This document shows positions 8,011-16,601 of a DNA stretch of 64,000 nt, one piece after another. The notes beneath the pieces were generated by a model that searched no databases, was not told where the DNA came from, and was given only the letters and a program-made list of their open reading frames with translations. How positions within the stretch are numbered: position 1 is the first letter of the stretch; each line of letters begins with the position of its first letter. The stretch spans positions 1 to 64,000 of the forward strand of contig CALICM010000012.1 in the NCBI GenBank assembly GCA_938049225.1, written 5' to 3'. A program made the translations under genes and the position numbers. Origin of the DNA: an uncultured Paracoccaceae bacterium (GTDB taxonomy: Bacteria > Pseudomonadota > Alphaproteobacteria > Rhodobacterales > Rhodobacteraceae).

Positions 8011-8454
8011 ATGGGATGGGTGGTTATGAGCGAGCGCGAGTTGAACCGTTTCGATGGGTCTGACCACCGTTGGTTCGATGATCGGGGCGATCCCTGCACC
8101 CAACTCATCTTCATCGACGATACGCTGATGAATGTGATGGAGCCCCTGCCCCAGCCAGCCCGTCGGTCCATCACCTTCGACCGAGGCTTCAAGCTCCGAG
8201 AGTGGCGATAGCTTAAATCTGGCATCGGCACTGACGGCCGGTTCTGCGAACCGCAGGCGCCTTGGCAGAAACGATCGATGGAGAACCTGAACAAGCGCGC
8301 ACGCCGGTATCTGCCCCGCGACACCCGACTCGCGGTGCTCTCAAATCGCAATATGAAGACGATTTGCAACCGCCTTAGCAGCACCCCCAGAAAGTGCCTC
8401 GGTTGGCGCACGCCGACCGAGGCATTCAGAGAAGAGATGATGAAACTGAGATAG
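8011..8454 (+). pseudogene. Chimeric transposase remnant: ISNCY pieces joined to an IS30 C-terminus
   Basis: The frame opens MGWVVMSERELNR, the usual ISNCY transposase N-terminus, jumps to DGSDHRWFDDRG...LIFIDD (the start of the ISNCY catalytic domain), then to RSITFDRGF. After an in-frame TAG at 8209-8211 it continues in the same frame as CEPQAPWQKRSMENLNKRARRYLPRDTRLAVLSNRNM...STPRKCLGWRTPTEAF, the C-terminal catalytic part of IS30-family transposases. It is a deletion-joined scar of two elements. Bases 7801-8010 before it carry repeats of the TTTGCAA/CATTTCTAC kind seen at ISNCY ends; 8455-8608 shows nothing recognisable. Confidence 0.75.
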
Positions 8455-8608
8455 CGGAAACCGTCGCAACGACCCTTGAATCATCACGGAAAGAACCATG
8501 AGCCCGATGAGACACCAATCAGCCCCTGAGATCAGGGCAGCAGTTAGAAAACATTTGCTTACACAGCCGAATTGACCTGGCCCTGGAAACCGTCCAAGGA
8601 TCCGCGCC

Positions 8609-9502
8609 ATGACAGTTGAACGGCCAATCCTTTGCGCGGGTTCCGCCCTGTGGGACGTCATCGCACGCACCGAACGTGTGATGCGCCCAGGCCATGACGT
8701 GCCGGGGCGGATCTCGCGCCAGATGGGTGGGGTCGCATTAAACGTGGCCTTGGCGCTGGCGCGGCGTGGCCGCGCCGTTGAGCTGCTCAGCACCGTGGGC
8801 CGCGACGCCAGTGGCGACAGTCTGCTCTCAGTGGCAACCGAGGCAGGCGTCGGCTGTGCACATGTGACCCGCACCAGCGATCCCACCGACAGCTATATGG
8901 CGATCGAGGATGGGTCCAGCGACGTCTTTGCCGCCGTCGCCGACTGTATGGGGTTGGAGCGTTCGGGCCACCATGTCCTCGCCCCCCTGCGCGACGGCCC
9001 CTTGGGCACGACGGCACAACCCTGGACCGGGGCGCTGGTGATCGACGGCAATTTCCCGCAGCCGCTGCTTGACGGTCTGACCGATGACCCCGCCCTTGCC
9101 GCCAGCCACCTAGCACTCGTCCCTGCCAGTCCTGGCAAGGCGCGGCGCCTTATGCGCCTGATGACCCACCCGCGGGCGACGTTTTACCTCAACCGGATCG
9201 AAGCGCGGATCCTGTGCAATGCCTCCTTTGAAACAGCCGCCGAGGCGGCCCAGGCCCTGATCCGCGAGGGCGCGACCGAAGTGGTCGTCACCGACAGCCA
9301 CCGCCCGGCCGCCGCCGCCAAGGGCGACCAACTGGTGACTGGCGCGCCCCCCACGGTGCGGGCCCGCACGACCACAGGGGCGGGCGATGCCTTCTTAGCC
9401 GCGCATCTGGACGCCACGGTCAGTGGTCATGACCCGCACGAGGCTTTGGCCCAGGCGCTTGAGGCTGCCACCAAGCACATCACCCAAGGACACGCCCAAT
9501 GA
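8609..9502 (+). CDS. psuK: PfkB-family carbohydrate kinase, probable pseudouridine kinase
   Basis: 297 residues. The PfkB/ribokinase fold is shown by the N-terminal GSALWDVIARTE strand, the GGVALNVALALARRG substrate/lid segment and the C-terminal signature TTGAGDAFLAAHL, which carries the catalytic Asp. The assignment to pseudouridine comes from context: its last bases overlap the start of the next gene (ATGA at 9499-9502), which encodes pseudouridine-5'-phosphate glycosidase. PsuK would phosphorylate pseudouridine so that PsuG can split it. AAGGA lies 8 bases before the ATG. It is the first intact chromosomal-type gene after the transposon debris. Confidence 0.88.
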   Translation: MTVERPILCAGSALWDVIARTERVMRPGHDVPGRISRQMGGVALNVALALARRGRAVELLSTVGRDASGDSLLSVATEAGVGCAHVTRTSDPTDSYMAIEDGSSDVFAAVADCMGLERSGHHVLAPLRDGPLGTTAQPWTGALVIDGNFPQPLLDGLTDDPALAASHLALVPASPGKARRLMRLMTHPRATFYLNRIEARILCNASFETAAEAAQALIREGATEVVVTDSHRPAAAAKGDQLVTGAPPTVRARTTTGAGDAFLAAHLDATVSGHDPHEALAQALEAATKHITQGHAQ

Positions 9503-10437
9503 CTGCTCCCCTGCGCTTTTCGCCCGAGGTTGCCGCCGCCCAGGCCGCTGGCACACCAATGGTCGCCCTGGAAAGCACCATAATCACCCACGGTATGCCG
9601 TATCCGCAAAACCTGGACACCGCCCAAGCGGTCGAGGCGGAAGTCCGCGACGCAGGCGCCATCCCTGCCACGATCGCGGTGCGCGACGGGCAGATTTGCA
9701 TCGGCCAAACCGATGCGGATTTGGCCACACTCGCCCAAACAAAGGACGCTTCAAAACTTTCCCGCGCGGACCTGGCCGTGGCCCTTGCCATTGGTCGCAC
9801 CGGGGCCACGACCGTCTCGGCCACGATGATTGCCGCCCATCTTGCCGGTATTCATGTGTTCGCCACGGGCGGCATTGGCGGCGTGCATCGCGGCGCCGAG
9901 CTGAGCTTTGACATTTCCGCCGATCTCACCGAACTGGCACAAACCCCTGTCTGTGTCGTGGCCGCAGGCCCCAAGGCCATTCTGGACCTGCCCAAAACCC
10001 TTGAGGTTCTTGAGACACAGGGCGTGCCCGTGGTGGCCTTCGGCCAAGACAATCTGCCCGCCTTTTGGTCCCGTGACAGCGGTCTCAAAGCCCCGTTGCG
10101 CTTGGACAACCCCGCGTCCATCGCCCAGGCGATCACCCAGCGCCAATCCTTGGGCTTGCCGGGCGGTATGCTGGTCGCCAACCCCATTCCCGCCGCAGAT
10201 GAAATACCGGCCAAGACCCTTGCCCCGATCATCATCCAAGCCCTGACAGAAGCGGCGGTCCAAAACATCGCCGCCAAAGCCGTGACCCCCTTTCTGCTGG
10301 ACCGTATTTTCACCCTGACCCAGGGCCGCTCTCTGACAGCGAATATTGCCCTGGTTCTCAACAACGCGCGGCTGGCGGCCCAAATCGCGACAGAGCTCAA
10401 CCGCCCGCCGGTTGCGTCAACGCCTGCGTCCCCCTAA
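9499..10437 (+). CDS. psuG: Pseudouridine-5'-phosphate glycosidase
   Basis: 312 residues. Family hallmarks are clear: VALESTIITHGMPYPQNL (ESTxxxHGxPxPxN), the IxVRDGQICIG segment, GATTVSATMIAAHLAGIHVFATGGIGGVHRGAE, and an SRDSGL-type loop followed by GGMLVANPIP. The enzyme cleaves the C-C glycosidic bond of pseudouridine 5'-phosphate to uracil and ribose 5-phosphate. Length is normal for the family. It forms an overlapping two-gene operon with the kinase, giving a complete salvage route for pseudouridine released from RNA turnover. Confidence 0.95.
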   Translation: MTAPLRFSPEVAAAQAAGTPMVALESTIITHGMPYPQNLDTAQAVEAEVRDAGAIPATIAVRDGQICIGQTDADLATLAQTKDASKLSRADLAVALAIGRTGATTVSATMIAAHLAGIHVFATGGIGGVHRGAELSFDISADLTELAQTPVCVVAAGPKAILDLPKTLEVLETQGVPVVAFGQDNLPAFWSRDSGLKAPLRLDNPASIAQAITQRQSLGLPGGMLVANPIPAADEIPAKTLAPIIIQALTEAAVQNIAAKAVTPFLLDRIFTLTQGRSLTANIALVLNNARLAAQIATELNRPPVASTPASP

Positions 10438-10466
10438 GTAAGCGTCAGACATTCATTGGCAGGACC

Positions 10467-11207
10467 ATGGCACGCAAGCCAAACCAAAAGCGCCCGCCCA
10501 AGGGCAAACGTCCGACGCTGTTCCAGCGCACGCGGTCCAATTTTCTGACCGGGTTGGTGATCGTCGCCCCCGTGTCGCTGACGATCTGGGTTATTTGGAG
10601 CGGGATCAGCTTCATCGACAGCCGCGTCGTCCCCCTGGTGCCGGACGTCTATAACCCGGCCACCTACCTGGGCAAAAACATTGCCGGCTTTGGCGTCATC
10701 ATCTTCCTGCTGTTCACCGCACTGGTGGGCGCGTTGACCAAGGGCTTGGCCGGGCGGCAGTTCATCAAATTTGGCGAGGGGCTCTTTGACCGCACGCCGG
10801 TTGTGCGGTCGATCTATAACGCCGTGAAGCAGATCATCGAGACGATCTTGAACCAGTCTGGCACGTCCTTCCAAAACGCCTGTCTGATCGAATATCCCCG
10901 TCGGGGCCTGTGGGCGGTCGCCTTCATCTCGACCGAGGCGCAGGGCGAGCTTCCCGACAAGCTGGGGCGCGACGATGTGATAAGTGTCTTTCTGCCTACC
11001 ACCCCAAACCCAACGTCGGGCTTTTTGCTGTATGTGCCCCGCAACGAGGTCGTGATACTGGATATGAGCGTCGAGGATGCGGCGAAGCTGGTTATTTCAG
11101 CGGGTCTTGTCGCCCCACCAACACAAGCCGAACTGGCCGCGGGCCGTCGCCCTGTTGCGGCACCAGACCGCCGCCCCCTACCCCGCAAAGCTGCTGCCGC
11201 TAAGTGA
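10467..11207 (+). CDS. DUF502-family membrane protein
   Basis: 246 residues. It has a basic N-terminal 20 residues, then two membrane helices (about 27-50, TGLVIVAPVSLTIWVIWSGI, and about 70-92, IAGFGVIIFLLFTALVGALT), then a soluble domain with the conserved DUF502 segments RTPVVRSIYNAVKQIIETI, VFLPTTPNPTSGFLLYVP and EVVILDMSVEDAAKLVISAG. The family is widespread and its function is not established. The C-terminus is alanine- and proline-rich. The stop overlaps the GTG start of the LysE-type gene by 4 bases, so they are co-transcribed. Confidence 0.88.
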   Translation: MARKPNQKRPPKGKRPTLFQRTRSNFLTGLVIVAPVSLTIWVIWSGISFIDSRVVPLVPDVYNPATYLGKNIAGFGVIIFLLFTALVGALTKGLAGRQFIKFGEGLFDRTPVVRSIYNAVKQIIETILNQSGTSFQNACLIEYPRRGLWAVAFISTEAQGELPDKLGRDDVISVFLPTTPNPTSGFLLYVPRNEVVILDMSVEDAAKLVISAGLVAPPTQAELAAGRRPVAAPDRRPLPRKAAAAK

Positions 11208-11812
11208 TACCAGCCGGTTTAACGGGCTTTGCGACCGCCTTTTCCCTGATCCTTGCCATCGGCGCGCAGAACGCCTTTGTCTTGCGCCAGGGGCTTTTGC
11301 GCCAACATGTGCTCTGGATCTGCCTCATCTGTGCGCTGAGCGACGCCGCCCTGATCGTCGCGGGGGTCGCAGGCTTCGGGGCGGTTACCGCGCGCTACCC
11401 GGCCCTGCCCGCGGTGCTGACTTGGGGCGGGGCAGCGTTTCTACTCGTCTATGGTTGCCTACGGTTTCGCGCGGCCGTTGCCGGTTCCGGCAGCATGGGG
11501 GTCGCGCAGAGTACCGGGTCGCTGAAAGTGGCCTTGCTGACCTGCCTCGCGTTTACCTGGCTGAACCCACATGTCTACCTGGATACCCTGGGTCTGATCG
11601 GCGCGGTCTCGACAGGTTTTGAGGGAACCGCCAAACAAGCCTTCGCGATCGGCGCTGTCACCGCATCCTTCGTTTTCTTCTTCAGCCTGGGATATGGCGC
11701 GCGGCTGTTGTCGCCAATCATGACCTCCGCCCGGGCCTGGGTGGTGCTGGACGTTTCTATCGGTGTGCTGATGTGGCTGCTGGCTTTGGGGCTGGTGCTG
11801 GCGTTGCACTGA
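11204..11812 (+). CDS. LysE/ArgO-type amino acid exporter
   Basis: 202 residues from GTG 11204, which overlaps the upstream stop (GTGA). The protein has the LysE arrangement of six hydrophobic segments and the typical FSLILAIGAQNAFVLRQGLLRQHV (helix 1 and loop), CALSDAALIVAGVAGFG and LTCLAFTWLNPHVYLDTLGLIGAVS (the conserved NPHVYLDT). This LysE/ArgO branch exports basic amino acids such as lysine or arginine. The substrate here is inferred from the family only. A strong GC-rich hairpin lies just after it. Confidence 0.88.
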   Translation: MIPAGLTGFATAFSLILAIGAQNAFVLRQGLLRQHVLWICLICALSDAALIVAGVAGFGAVTARYPALPAVLTWGGAAFLLVYGCLRFRAAVAGSGSMGVAQSTGSLKVALLTCLAFTWLNPHVYLDTLGLIGAVSTGFEGTAKQAFAIGAVTASFVFFFSLGYGARLLSPIMTSARAWVVLDVSIGVLMWLLALGLVLALH

Positions 11813-11842
11813 CCAGCACCATGCGCGCCAATCGGCGGCGGG

Positions 11843-11870
11843 CCCCACCCCTGCGCAAGCAGGGGTGGGG
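11843..11870. terminator. Hairpin between convergent genes
   Basis: CCCCACCCCTGC (11843-11854), loop GCAA, and the exact complementary arm (11859-11870) form a 12-bp stem between the lysE-type gene and the oppositely oriented binding-protein gene. No U-run follows, so it would act as a structural barrier or a weak bidirectional terminator. Confidence 0.5.
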
Positions 11871-11905
11871 GGGAATGACTTGGCCCCGCAAGGGGCCACC
11901 TTTGA

Positions 11906-13705
11906 CTAGTTTCGGGGCTCGAACCACCACACATCCGGCAGAAACCCGATCCAATCGCCATAAACAGCCGTGTCTTCGGGGAACTTCAGCCGGGCGTCAT
12001 GCGCCAAATAACTGACATCAGGGTACCAAAACGGGACCACATAGCGCCCCGACATCAGCACCCGGTCCAGCGCCTTGACCGCCGCGGTGAACGCCTCGGT
12101 GTCGTCGGCGGTCAACATCGCCTCGATCATGGCTTCCGCAGCTGGCACGTTCATCCCCATGTAATTTCGAGTTCCCGGCGTCTTCACGCCATCCGACCCC
12201 CAATAGAGCATCTGCTCGTTGCCCGGGCTCAGCGACAGCCCCCACAGGTTGACGATCATATCGTAATCATAGATGTTGCGCCGTTCGCGGTATTGCGCGC
12301 TGTCCAGCAGCTCGATGCTGGCCTGCACCCCAAGGCGCTTCAGGGCATCCACATAAAGCCCCGCGATCCCCTCATGTGCGGTCGAGGTCACAGTGATGGT
12401 AAAGGCAAATGCCGTGCCCGCCGCATCGCGCAAGACCCCATCCTGCACGGTCCAGCCCGCTTCTTCCAAAAGTGCGGCAGCTTTGCGCAAGTTGGTACGG
12501 TTGCGCTCACCGCCTTCAGCCACCGGCAGGTTATATCCCTCCAGCGCGCCCGGCAGCAGGCCGTCCGCGAAGGGCTCCAGCAGAGCCCGCACAGCGCCTT
12601 CGGCCGGGCCATGATCCATCGCCAGCACCGAGTTCGCGAAATAGCTGGTGCGGCGCGGATAGGCGCCGCCGTTTAGCGTTTGGTTCACGAACTCAAAGTT
12701 GAACGCATGGATCAACGCATCACGCACCCGCCAATCCTGGAACTGTGGACGACGGGTGTTGAACACAAACCCCTCCATCCCCGAGGGGCGCCCATGAGCA
12801 ACCTCAGACTTCACGATCCGCCCATCTTGCACGGCTGGAAAATCATAATCCCGGGCCCACTTCGCGGGGTTCAATTCGCGAAAGACCGAGGTTTCGCCGG
12901 CCCGAAAGGCCTCGAAAATCACATCGCCATCGGCGAAGTAATCATAGCGGATCAGATCCACGTTGTCCCGCCCGCGGTTGAACGGCAGATCCTTTCCCCA
13001 ATAGTCGGGATTCTTCTCAAACTCGATGAACCGTCCAGGCTCGAATTCGCCAACCACATAAGGCCCCGTCGCGGTGGGCAGATCCAAGGTGCTCTCGGCA
13101 AAATCGCGCCCCTCCCAATCGCGGGGGTTCAGGATCGGACCCAGGCCCAGGATCAGCGGCAACTCATTGTCTTTTTCGGCAAAAGTGAAACGCACACCGC
13201 GTTCGCCGATCTTCTCGGCACTGGCAACTTTATCCCAGACCGTTCGATACCGCGGCAGACCCTTCTCTGCCAAAGTCTCGAATGACCAGATCACATCCTC
13301 GACCGTTAAGGGCGTGCCGTCCGAGAAGGCCGCCTCGGGCCGCAGCTGAAATTCGACCCATTCGCGCTCAGGCCCCGTCTCAACCGATTCGGCCAACAGC
13401 CCGTAAAGGGTGAATGATTCGTCCCAGGACCTGCCCAAAAGAGTTTCAAAAACATGAACGCGCAGCCCATAGGGCGATCGTCCCTTCAGTATGAACGGAT
13501 TGAACGCATCAAATCCACCACGCTCGCCAAAAACGATCTTGCCACCCTGCGGTGCATCCGGGTTCGCGTAGGGTAGAGACACAAAATCCGGTGGGAGCGC
13601 CGGTTCCCCATACATAGCTATACCATGCTGGGGCGCGGCCCAGGCCCCACTGGCTGCAATCACCCCGCCGATAACCCAGGCGAGGACCTGTGTCTTTATC
13701 CCCAT
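11906..13705 (-). CDS. Family 5 extracellular solute-binding protein (YejA-like peptide binder)
   Basis: 599 residues from ATG 13705, chosen because a good signal peptide follows (MGIKTQVLAWVIGGVIAASGAWA, cleavage before APQHGIAMYG). The SBP_bac_5 core follows: PYANPDAPQGGKIVFGERGGFDAFNPF, EWVEFQLRPEAAFSDGTPLTVEDVIWSFE and TGPYVVGEFEPG. The LPPDFVSLPYANPDAPQGG opening is characteristic of the YejA branch, which binds oligopeptides and microcin C-like molecules. YejA normally works with the YejBEF permease/ATPase, but no permease genes are next to it here, so it is an orphan receptor or uses components encoded elsewhere. Confidence 0.9.
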   Translation of the reverse strand: MGIKTQVLAWVIGGVIAASGAWAAPQHGIAMYGEPALPPDFVSLPYANPDAPQGGKIVFGERGGFDAFNPFILKGRSPYGLRVHVFETLLGRSWDESFTLYGLLAESVETGPEREWVEFQLRPEAAFSDGTPLTVEDVIWSFETLAEKGLPRYRTVWDKVASAEKIGERGVRFTFAEKDNELPLILGLGPILNPRDWEGRDFAESTLDLPTATGPYVVGEFEPGRFIEFEKNPDYWGKDLPFNRGRDNVDLIRYDYFADGDVIFEAFRAGETSVFRELNPAKWARDYDFPAVQDGRIVKSEVAHGRPSGMEGFVFNTRRPQFQDWRVRDALIHAFNFEFVNQTLNGGAYPRRTSYFANSVLAMDHGPAEGAVRALLEPFADGLLPGALEGYNLPVAEGGERNRTNLRKAAALLEEAGWTVQDGVLRDAAGTAFAFTITVTSTAHEGIAGLYVDALKRLGVQASIELLDSAQYRERRNIYDYDMIVNLWGLSLSPGNEQMLYWGSDGVKTPGTRNYMGMNVPAAEAMIEAMLTADDTEAFTAAVKALDRVLMSGRYVVPFWYPDVSYLAHDARLKFPEDTAVYGDWIGFLPDVWWFEPRN

Positions 13706-13799
13706 ACCGCTCTCACTTTGCTGCTGTGCCACTGCCATTTTCGGCCAAGCATACTGGCCTCACGCTTTCTTGCAATTTTTGTCTTGGAGGATCAGGCAC

Positions 13800-13894
13800 T
13801 TTTCCGTATAACTATCTTACTGCTCGATAGGTTTCTTGCCTGTATGAAACCTGCCTCAATAACTTAACGCCCTCCTTGTGAGGGCGTTTTTTTT
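13800..13894 (+). ncRNA. Candidate small RNA ending in a strong terminator
   Basis: No plus-strand gene lies upstream of the terminator at 13868-13894; the neighbours are the divergent binding-protein gene and bdhA. A transcript starting around 13790-13810 would be about 90-100 nt. The terminator stem and loop contain CCCTCC, complementary to a Shine-Dalgarno core, a feature of several alphaproteobacterial small RNAs. The 5' end is a guess; TATAAC/TATCTT-like boxes are present near 13806-13816. Confidence 0.35.
13868..13894 (+). terminator. Rho-independent terminator with no annotated upstream gene
   Basis: CGCCCTC, loop CTTGT, GAGGGCG, then eight T. It is a textbook intrinsic terminator on the plus strand, about 90 bp before bdhA. 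Confidence 0.9.
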
Positions 13895-13981
13895 GGGCAT
13901 GGCCCCTGCGCAATTGTTATTTCGCACCCGCAGCATTTGCTGATAGACCCTCAATACGACGCAAAACAAAGGGTTGGGATC

Positions 13982-14767
13982 ATGTCGCTTTCAGGAAAAA
14001 CCGCCGCTGTTACCGGATCAAATTCGGGAATCGGCCTAGGCGTGGCACAGGCGTTGGCCGAGTCTGGGGCGAATGTGGTGTTGAACTCATTCACCGACCG
14101 ACCCGAGGATCACGCAATTGCGCAAGAAATCGCCGATCAGACCGGCGCACAGGTGAAATACATCCAAGGGGACATGTCCAAGGGCGGGGATTGCCGCGCG
14201 TGGATCGACAAAGCAGCCGAAGCCTTTGGCAGTGTCGATATCCTCGTCAACAACGCGGGCGTCCAACATGTGGCGCCGATCCCCGAGTTTCCCGCCGACC
14301 GCTGGGACCAGATTATCGCGATCAATATGTCCTCAGCCTTTCACACCACGGCCGCCGCCCTGCCGCTGATGCGCAAGGCCGGATGGGGACGCGTGATCAA
14401 TATCGCCTCGGCCCATGGCCTCACCGCCTCGCCGTTCAAATCCGCTTACGTCACCGCGAAACACGGTGTGGTCGGATTGACCAAGGTCACCGCCCTGGAA
14501 ACGGCCGAGGAACCAATCACCGCCAACGCGATCTGCCCAGGCTATGTGCTGACCCCTCTGGTCGAAGCGCAGATCCCCAACACTATGAAAGAGTACAACA
14601 TGACGCGCGAGCAGGTGGTCCGCGACGTTTTGCTGGAACGCCAGCCCTCAAAATCCTTCGCGACGGTCGAGCAATTGGGAGGCACGGTCGTCTTCCTGTG
14701 CAGCGCGTCGGCCGAGCAAATCACCGGCACCACCCTGTCGGTCGATGGCGGCTGGACGGCCCTGTGA
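13982..14767 (+). CDS. bdhA: D-3-hydroxybutyrate dehydrogenase
   Basis: 261 residues. A short-chain dehydrogenase with TGSNSGIG (11-18), NNAG (90-93) and the catalytic Ser143 (NIASAHG), Tyr156 and Lys160 (YVTAK). The segments ASAHGLTASPFKSAYVTAKHGVVGLTKVTALE and CPGYVLTPLVEAQIP are characteristic of bacterial 3-hydroxybutyrate dehydrogenases. It oxidises D-3-hydroxybutyrate, the monomer released from PHB, to acetoacetate with NAD. ATG 13982 fits the family start. The stop overlaps the GTG of the patatin-like gene (GTGA), forming a tight pair. Other PHB genes (phaC, phasin, depolymerase-like) lie elsewhere in the window. Confidence 0.95.
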   Translation: MSLSGKTAAVTGSNSGIGLGVAQALAESGANVVLNSFTDRPEDHAIAQEIADQTGAQVKYIQGDMSKGGDCRAWIDKAAEAFGSVDILVNNAGVQHVAPIPEFPADRWDQIIAINMSSAFHTTAAALPLMRKAGWGRVINIASAHGLTASPFKSAYVTAKHGVVGLTKVTALETAEEPITANAICPGYVLTPLVEAQIPNTMKEYNMTREQVVRDVLLERQPSKSFATVEQLGGTVVFLCSASAEQITGTTLSVDGGWTAL

Positions 14768-15819
14768 GCCCCAAACCCGTTCGGATAAACCTGGCCCTGC
14801 AGGGCGGCGGCGCGCATGGCGCCTTCACCTGGGGCGTGTTGGATCGCCTGCTTGAAGACGAAACAATCGAGATCGAGGGGATCAGCGCCACTTCGGCCGG
14901 CGCGATGAACGCAGCCGCCTTAAAGACGGGCTGGGTGATCGGCGGCAATCAGGGCGCGCGCGAGAAACTCGATGCCTTTTGGGAGGAAGTGTCGGCCCAT
15001 ACCGTCGCCCCTAACCCCGTGGTCCAAGCCTGGTTGACCGCCCTGTCGCCCAGCCCCAGCACCTTCTCGAAGATGATCGAGGCCCACCCGGGCTATCTGA
15101 TGGCCGACGCGGCCTCGCGCCTGCTGTCACCCTATGTCGCGAACCCGTTTAACATTCATCCCTTGCGGCCCGCGGTGGACAATATCTTGGATTTCGACAA
15201 GGTCTGCGCCATTGGCGGGCCCAAATTGTTCATCACGGCCACCAATGTCCGCAGCGGCAAAATCAAGGTCTTCGCGGGCGACGAGGTTACCGCCGACAGC
15301 CTGCTCGCCTCGGCCTGCTTGCCAACACTCTATCAAGCGGTCGAGATCCCGGACCCCGAAACGGGCGAGGTCCACGCCTATTGGGATGGTGGCTATATGG
15401 GCAATCCCGCGCTGTTCCCGCTGTTTTACAACACCGACACCTCGGACGTTCTGGTCGTGCACATCAATCCGACCGAGCGGCCGGATGTCCCGACCTCGGC
15501 CAATGACATCCTGAACCGGGTGAACGAGATCAGCTTTAACTCATCCTTGTTCCGGGAACTCAGGGCGATTAACTTCGTCCGCCGCCTACTTGAGGACGGC
15601 AAGATCAGCCCTGGCACGATGAAAGACGTCCGCATTCATTCGATCATGGACAACGAGTTGATGATCCAACTCAGTGCCGCGACAAAACTCACACCAAACC
15701 GCGCGCTGTTGCTGAAGCTGAAAGAGGCTGGCCGCAGGCAGATGGATGCTTTTCTTGAGGCTCATAGGGCCGACCTGGGCAAACGCTCGACGGTCGATCT
15801 GCGGGAAATGTTCGACTAA
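14764..15819 (+). CDS. Patatin-like phospholipase family protein
   Basis: 351 residues from GTG 14764, overlapping the bdhA stop by 4 bases. The patatin core is visible: LALQGGGAHGAFTWGVLDRLLE (oxyanion-hole glycines), GISATSAGAMNAAAL (nucleophile Ser in an ATSAGA variant of the G-x-S-x-G box) and YWDGGYMGNP, carrying the catalytic Asp of the Ser-Asp dyad. The reaction would be acyl-ester hydrolysis; the substrate is unknown. Translational coupling to bdhA suggests a role in lipid or PHB turnover, for example at the granule surface, but that is inference. Confidence 0.87.
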   Translation: MSPKPVRINLALQGGGAHGAFTWGVLDRLLEDETIEIEGISATSAGAMNAAALKTGWVIGGNQGAREKLDAFWEEVSAHTVAPNPVVQAWLTALSPSPSTFSKMIEAHPGYLMADAASRLLSPYVANPFNIHPLRPAVDNILDFDKVCAIGGPKLFITATNVRSGKIKVFAGDEVTADSLLASACLPTLYQAVEIPDPETGEVHAYWDGGYMGNPALFPLFYNTDTSDVLVVHINPTERPDVPTSANDILNRVNEISFNSSLFRELRAINFVRRLLEDGKISPGTMKDVRIHSIMDNELMIQLSAATKLTPNRALLLKLKEAGRRQMDAFLEAHRADLGKRSTVDLREMFD

Positions 15820-15872
15820 AGACGTGGAGTCGTATGGCCTGGGCAACCACGACAACCCAAAAGGAAGACCCG

Positions 15873-16511
15873 ATGATCGACCTCTACACCTGGACAACAC
15901 CCAACGGCCGCAAGGTCTCGATCCTGCTGGAAGAGCTTGGCGTTCCCTATACCGCGCATGCAATCGATATCACGAAAGACCAGCAGTTCGACCCGGCCTT
16001 TCTGAAAATCTCACCCAACAATCGCATTCCGGCGATTGTCGATCACGACACCGGGCTTCAGTTAATGGAAACCGGCGCGATCATGCTTTATCTGTCTGAC
16101 AAGTATCAGAAATTCCAATGCGATGGGCCTGAGTATTGGCGCATGATCGAATGGCTGATGTGGCAAATGGGCGGGCTGGGCCCGATGCTGGGCCAGGTGC
16201 ACCATTTCGTCAAATACAACAAAGGTAAATCCGATTATGCCGAGCAACGCTACGTGACCGAGGCCCGTCGCCTGTACGGCGTGTTGAACACCCGGCTTGA
16301 GGGGCGCGATTACATCGCGGGCGCGGGTCGGGGGATCTATACGATTGCCGACATGGCCTGTTGGCCCTGGATCTCGCGCTTTGAATGGCAAGAGGTGGAT
16401 TTAGGCAGCTTCCCCAACGTCCGTGACTGGTATCTGCGCATCGCAGCCCGACCGGCGGTCCAACGTGGATATGATGTGCCCAAGGTAACCACCCCCCTGC
16501 CCCTGCCCTGA
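15873..16511 (+). CDS. Glutathione S-transferase family protein
   Basis: 212 residues from ATG 15873. The N-terminal thioredoxin-like domain reads MIDLYTWTTPNGRKVSILLEELGVPYTAHAIDI, with the TPNGRKV motif of the Nu/YfcG-YghU group, then NNRIPAIVDHD (cis-Pro) and METGAIMLYLSDKY. The C-terminal helical domain begins near YWRMIEWLMWQMGGLGPMLGQ. Nu-class members typically have disulfide-bond reductase or glutathione-conjugate activity, using Thr/Asn rather than Tyr or Ser. Upstream spacing from the patatin gene is 53 bp, so it may be co-transcribed. Confidence 0.92.
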   Translation: MIDLYTWTTPNGRKVSILLEELGVPYTAHAIDITKDQQFDPAFLKISPNNRIPAIVDHDTGLQLMETGAIMLYLSDKYQKFQCDGPEYWRMIEWLMWQMGGLGPMLGQVHHFVKYNKGKSDYAEQRYVTEARRLYGVLNTRLEGRDYIAGAGRGIYTIADMACWPWISRFEWQEVDLGSFPNVRDWYLRIAARPAVQRGYDVPKVTTPLPLP

Positions 16512-16601
16512 GGCCCGGCGATGCGTTCCCTATCGGGCCGCCCTGACCACCCCCCCGGAACCTTGGCGCCCTTGAACTCACGCTGAAGCGCAACTTCTGA
16601 T

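Noticed and set aside
14191-14763. In-frame 5' extension of the patatin-like gene through bdhA
   Set aside because: The extension is out of frame with the well-supported bdhA gene and reads as Arg/Gly-rich filler. GTG 14764 overlaps the bdhA stop in the usual coupled way.
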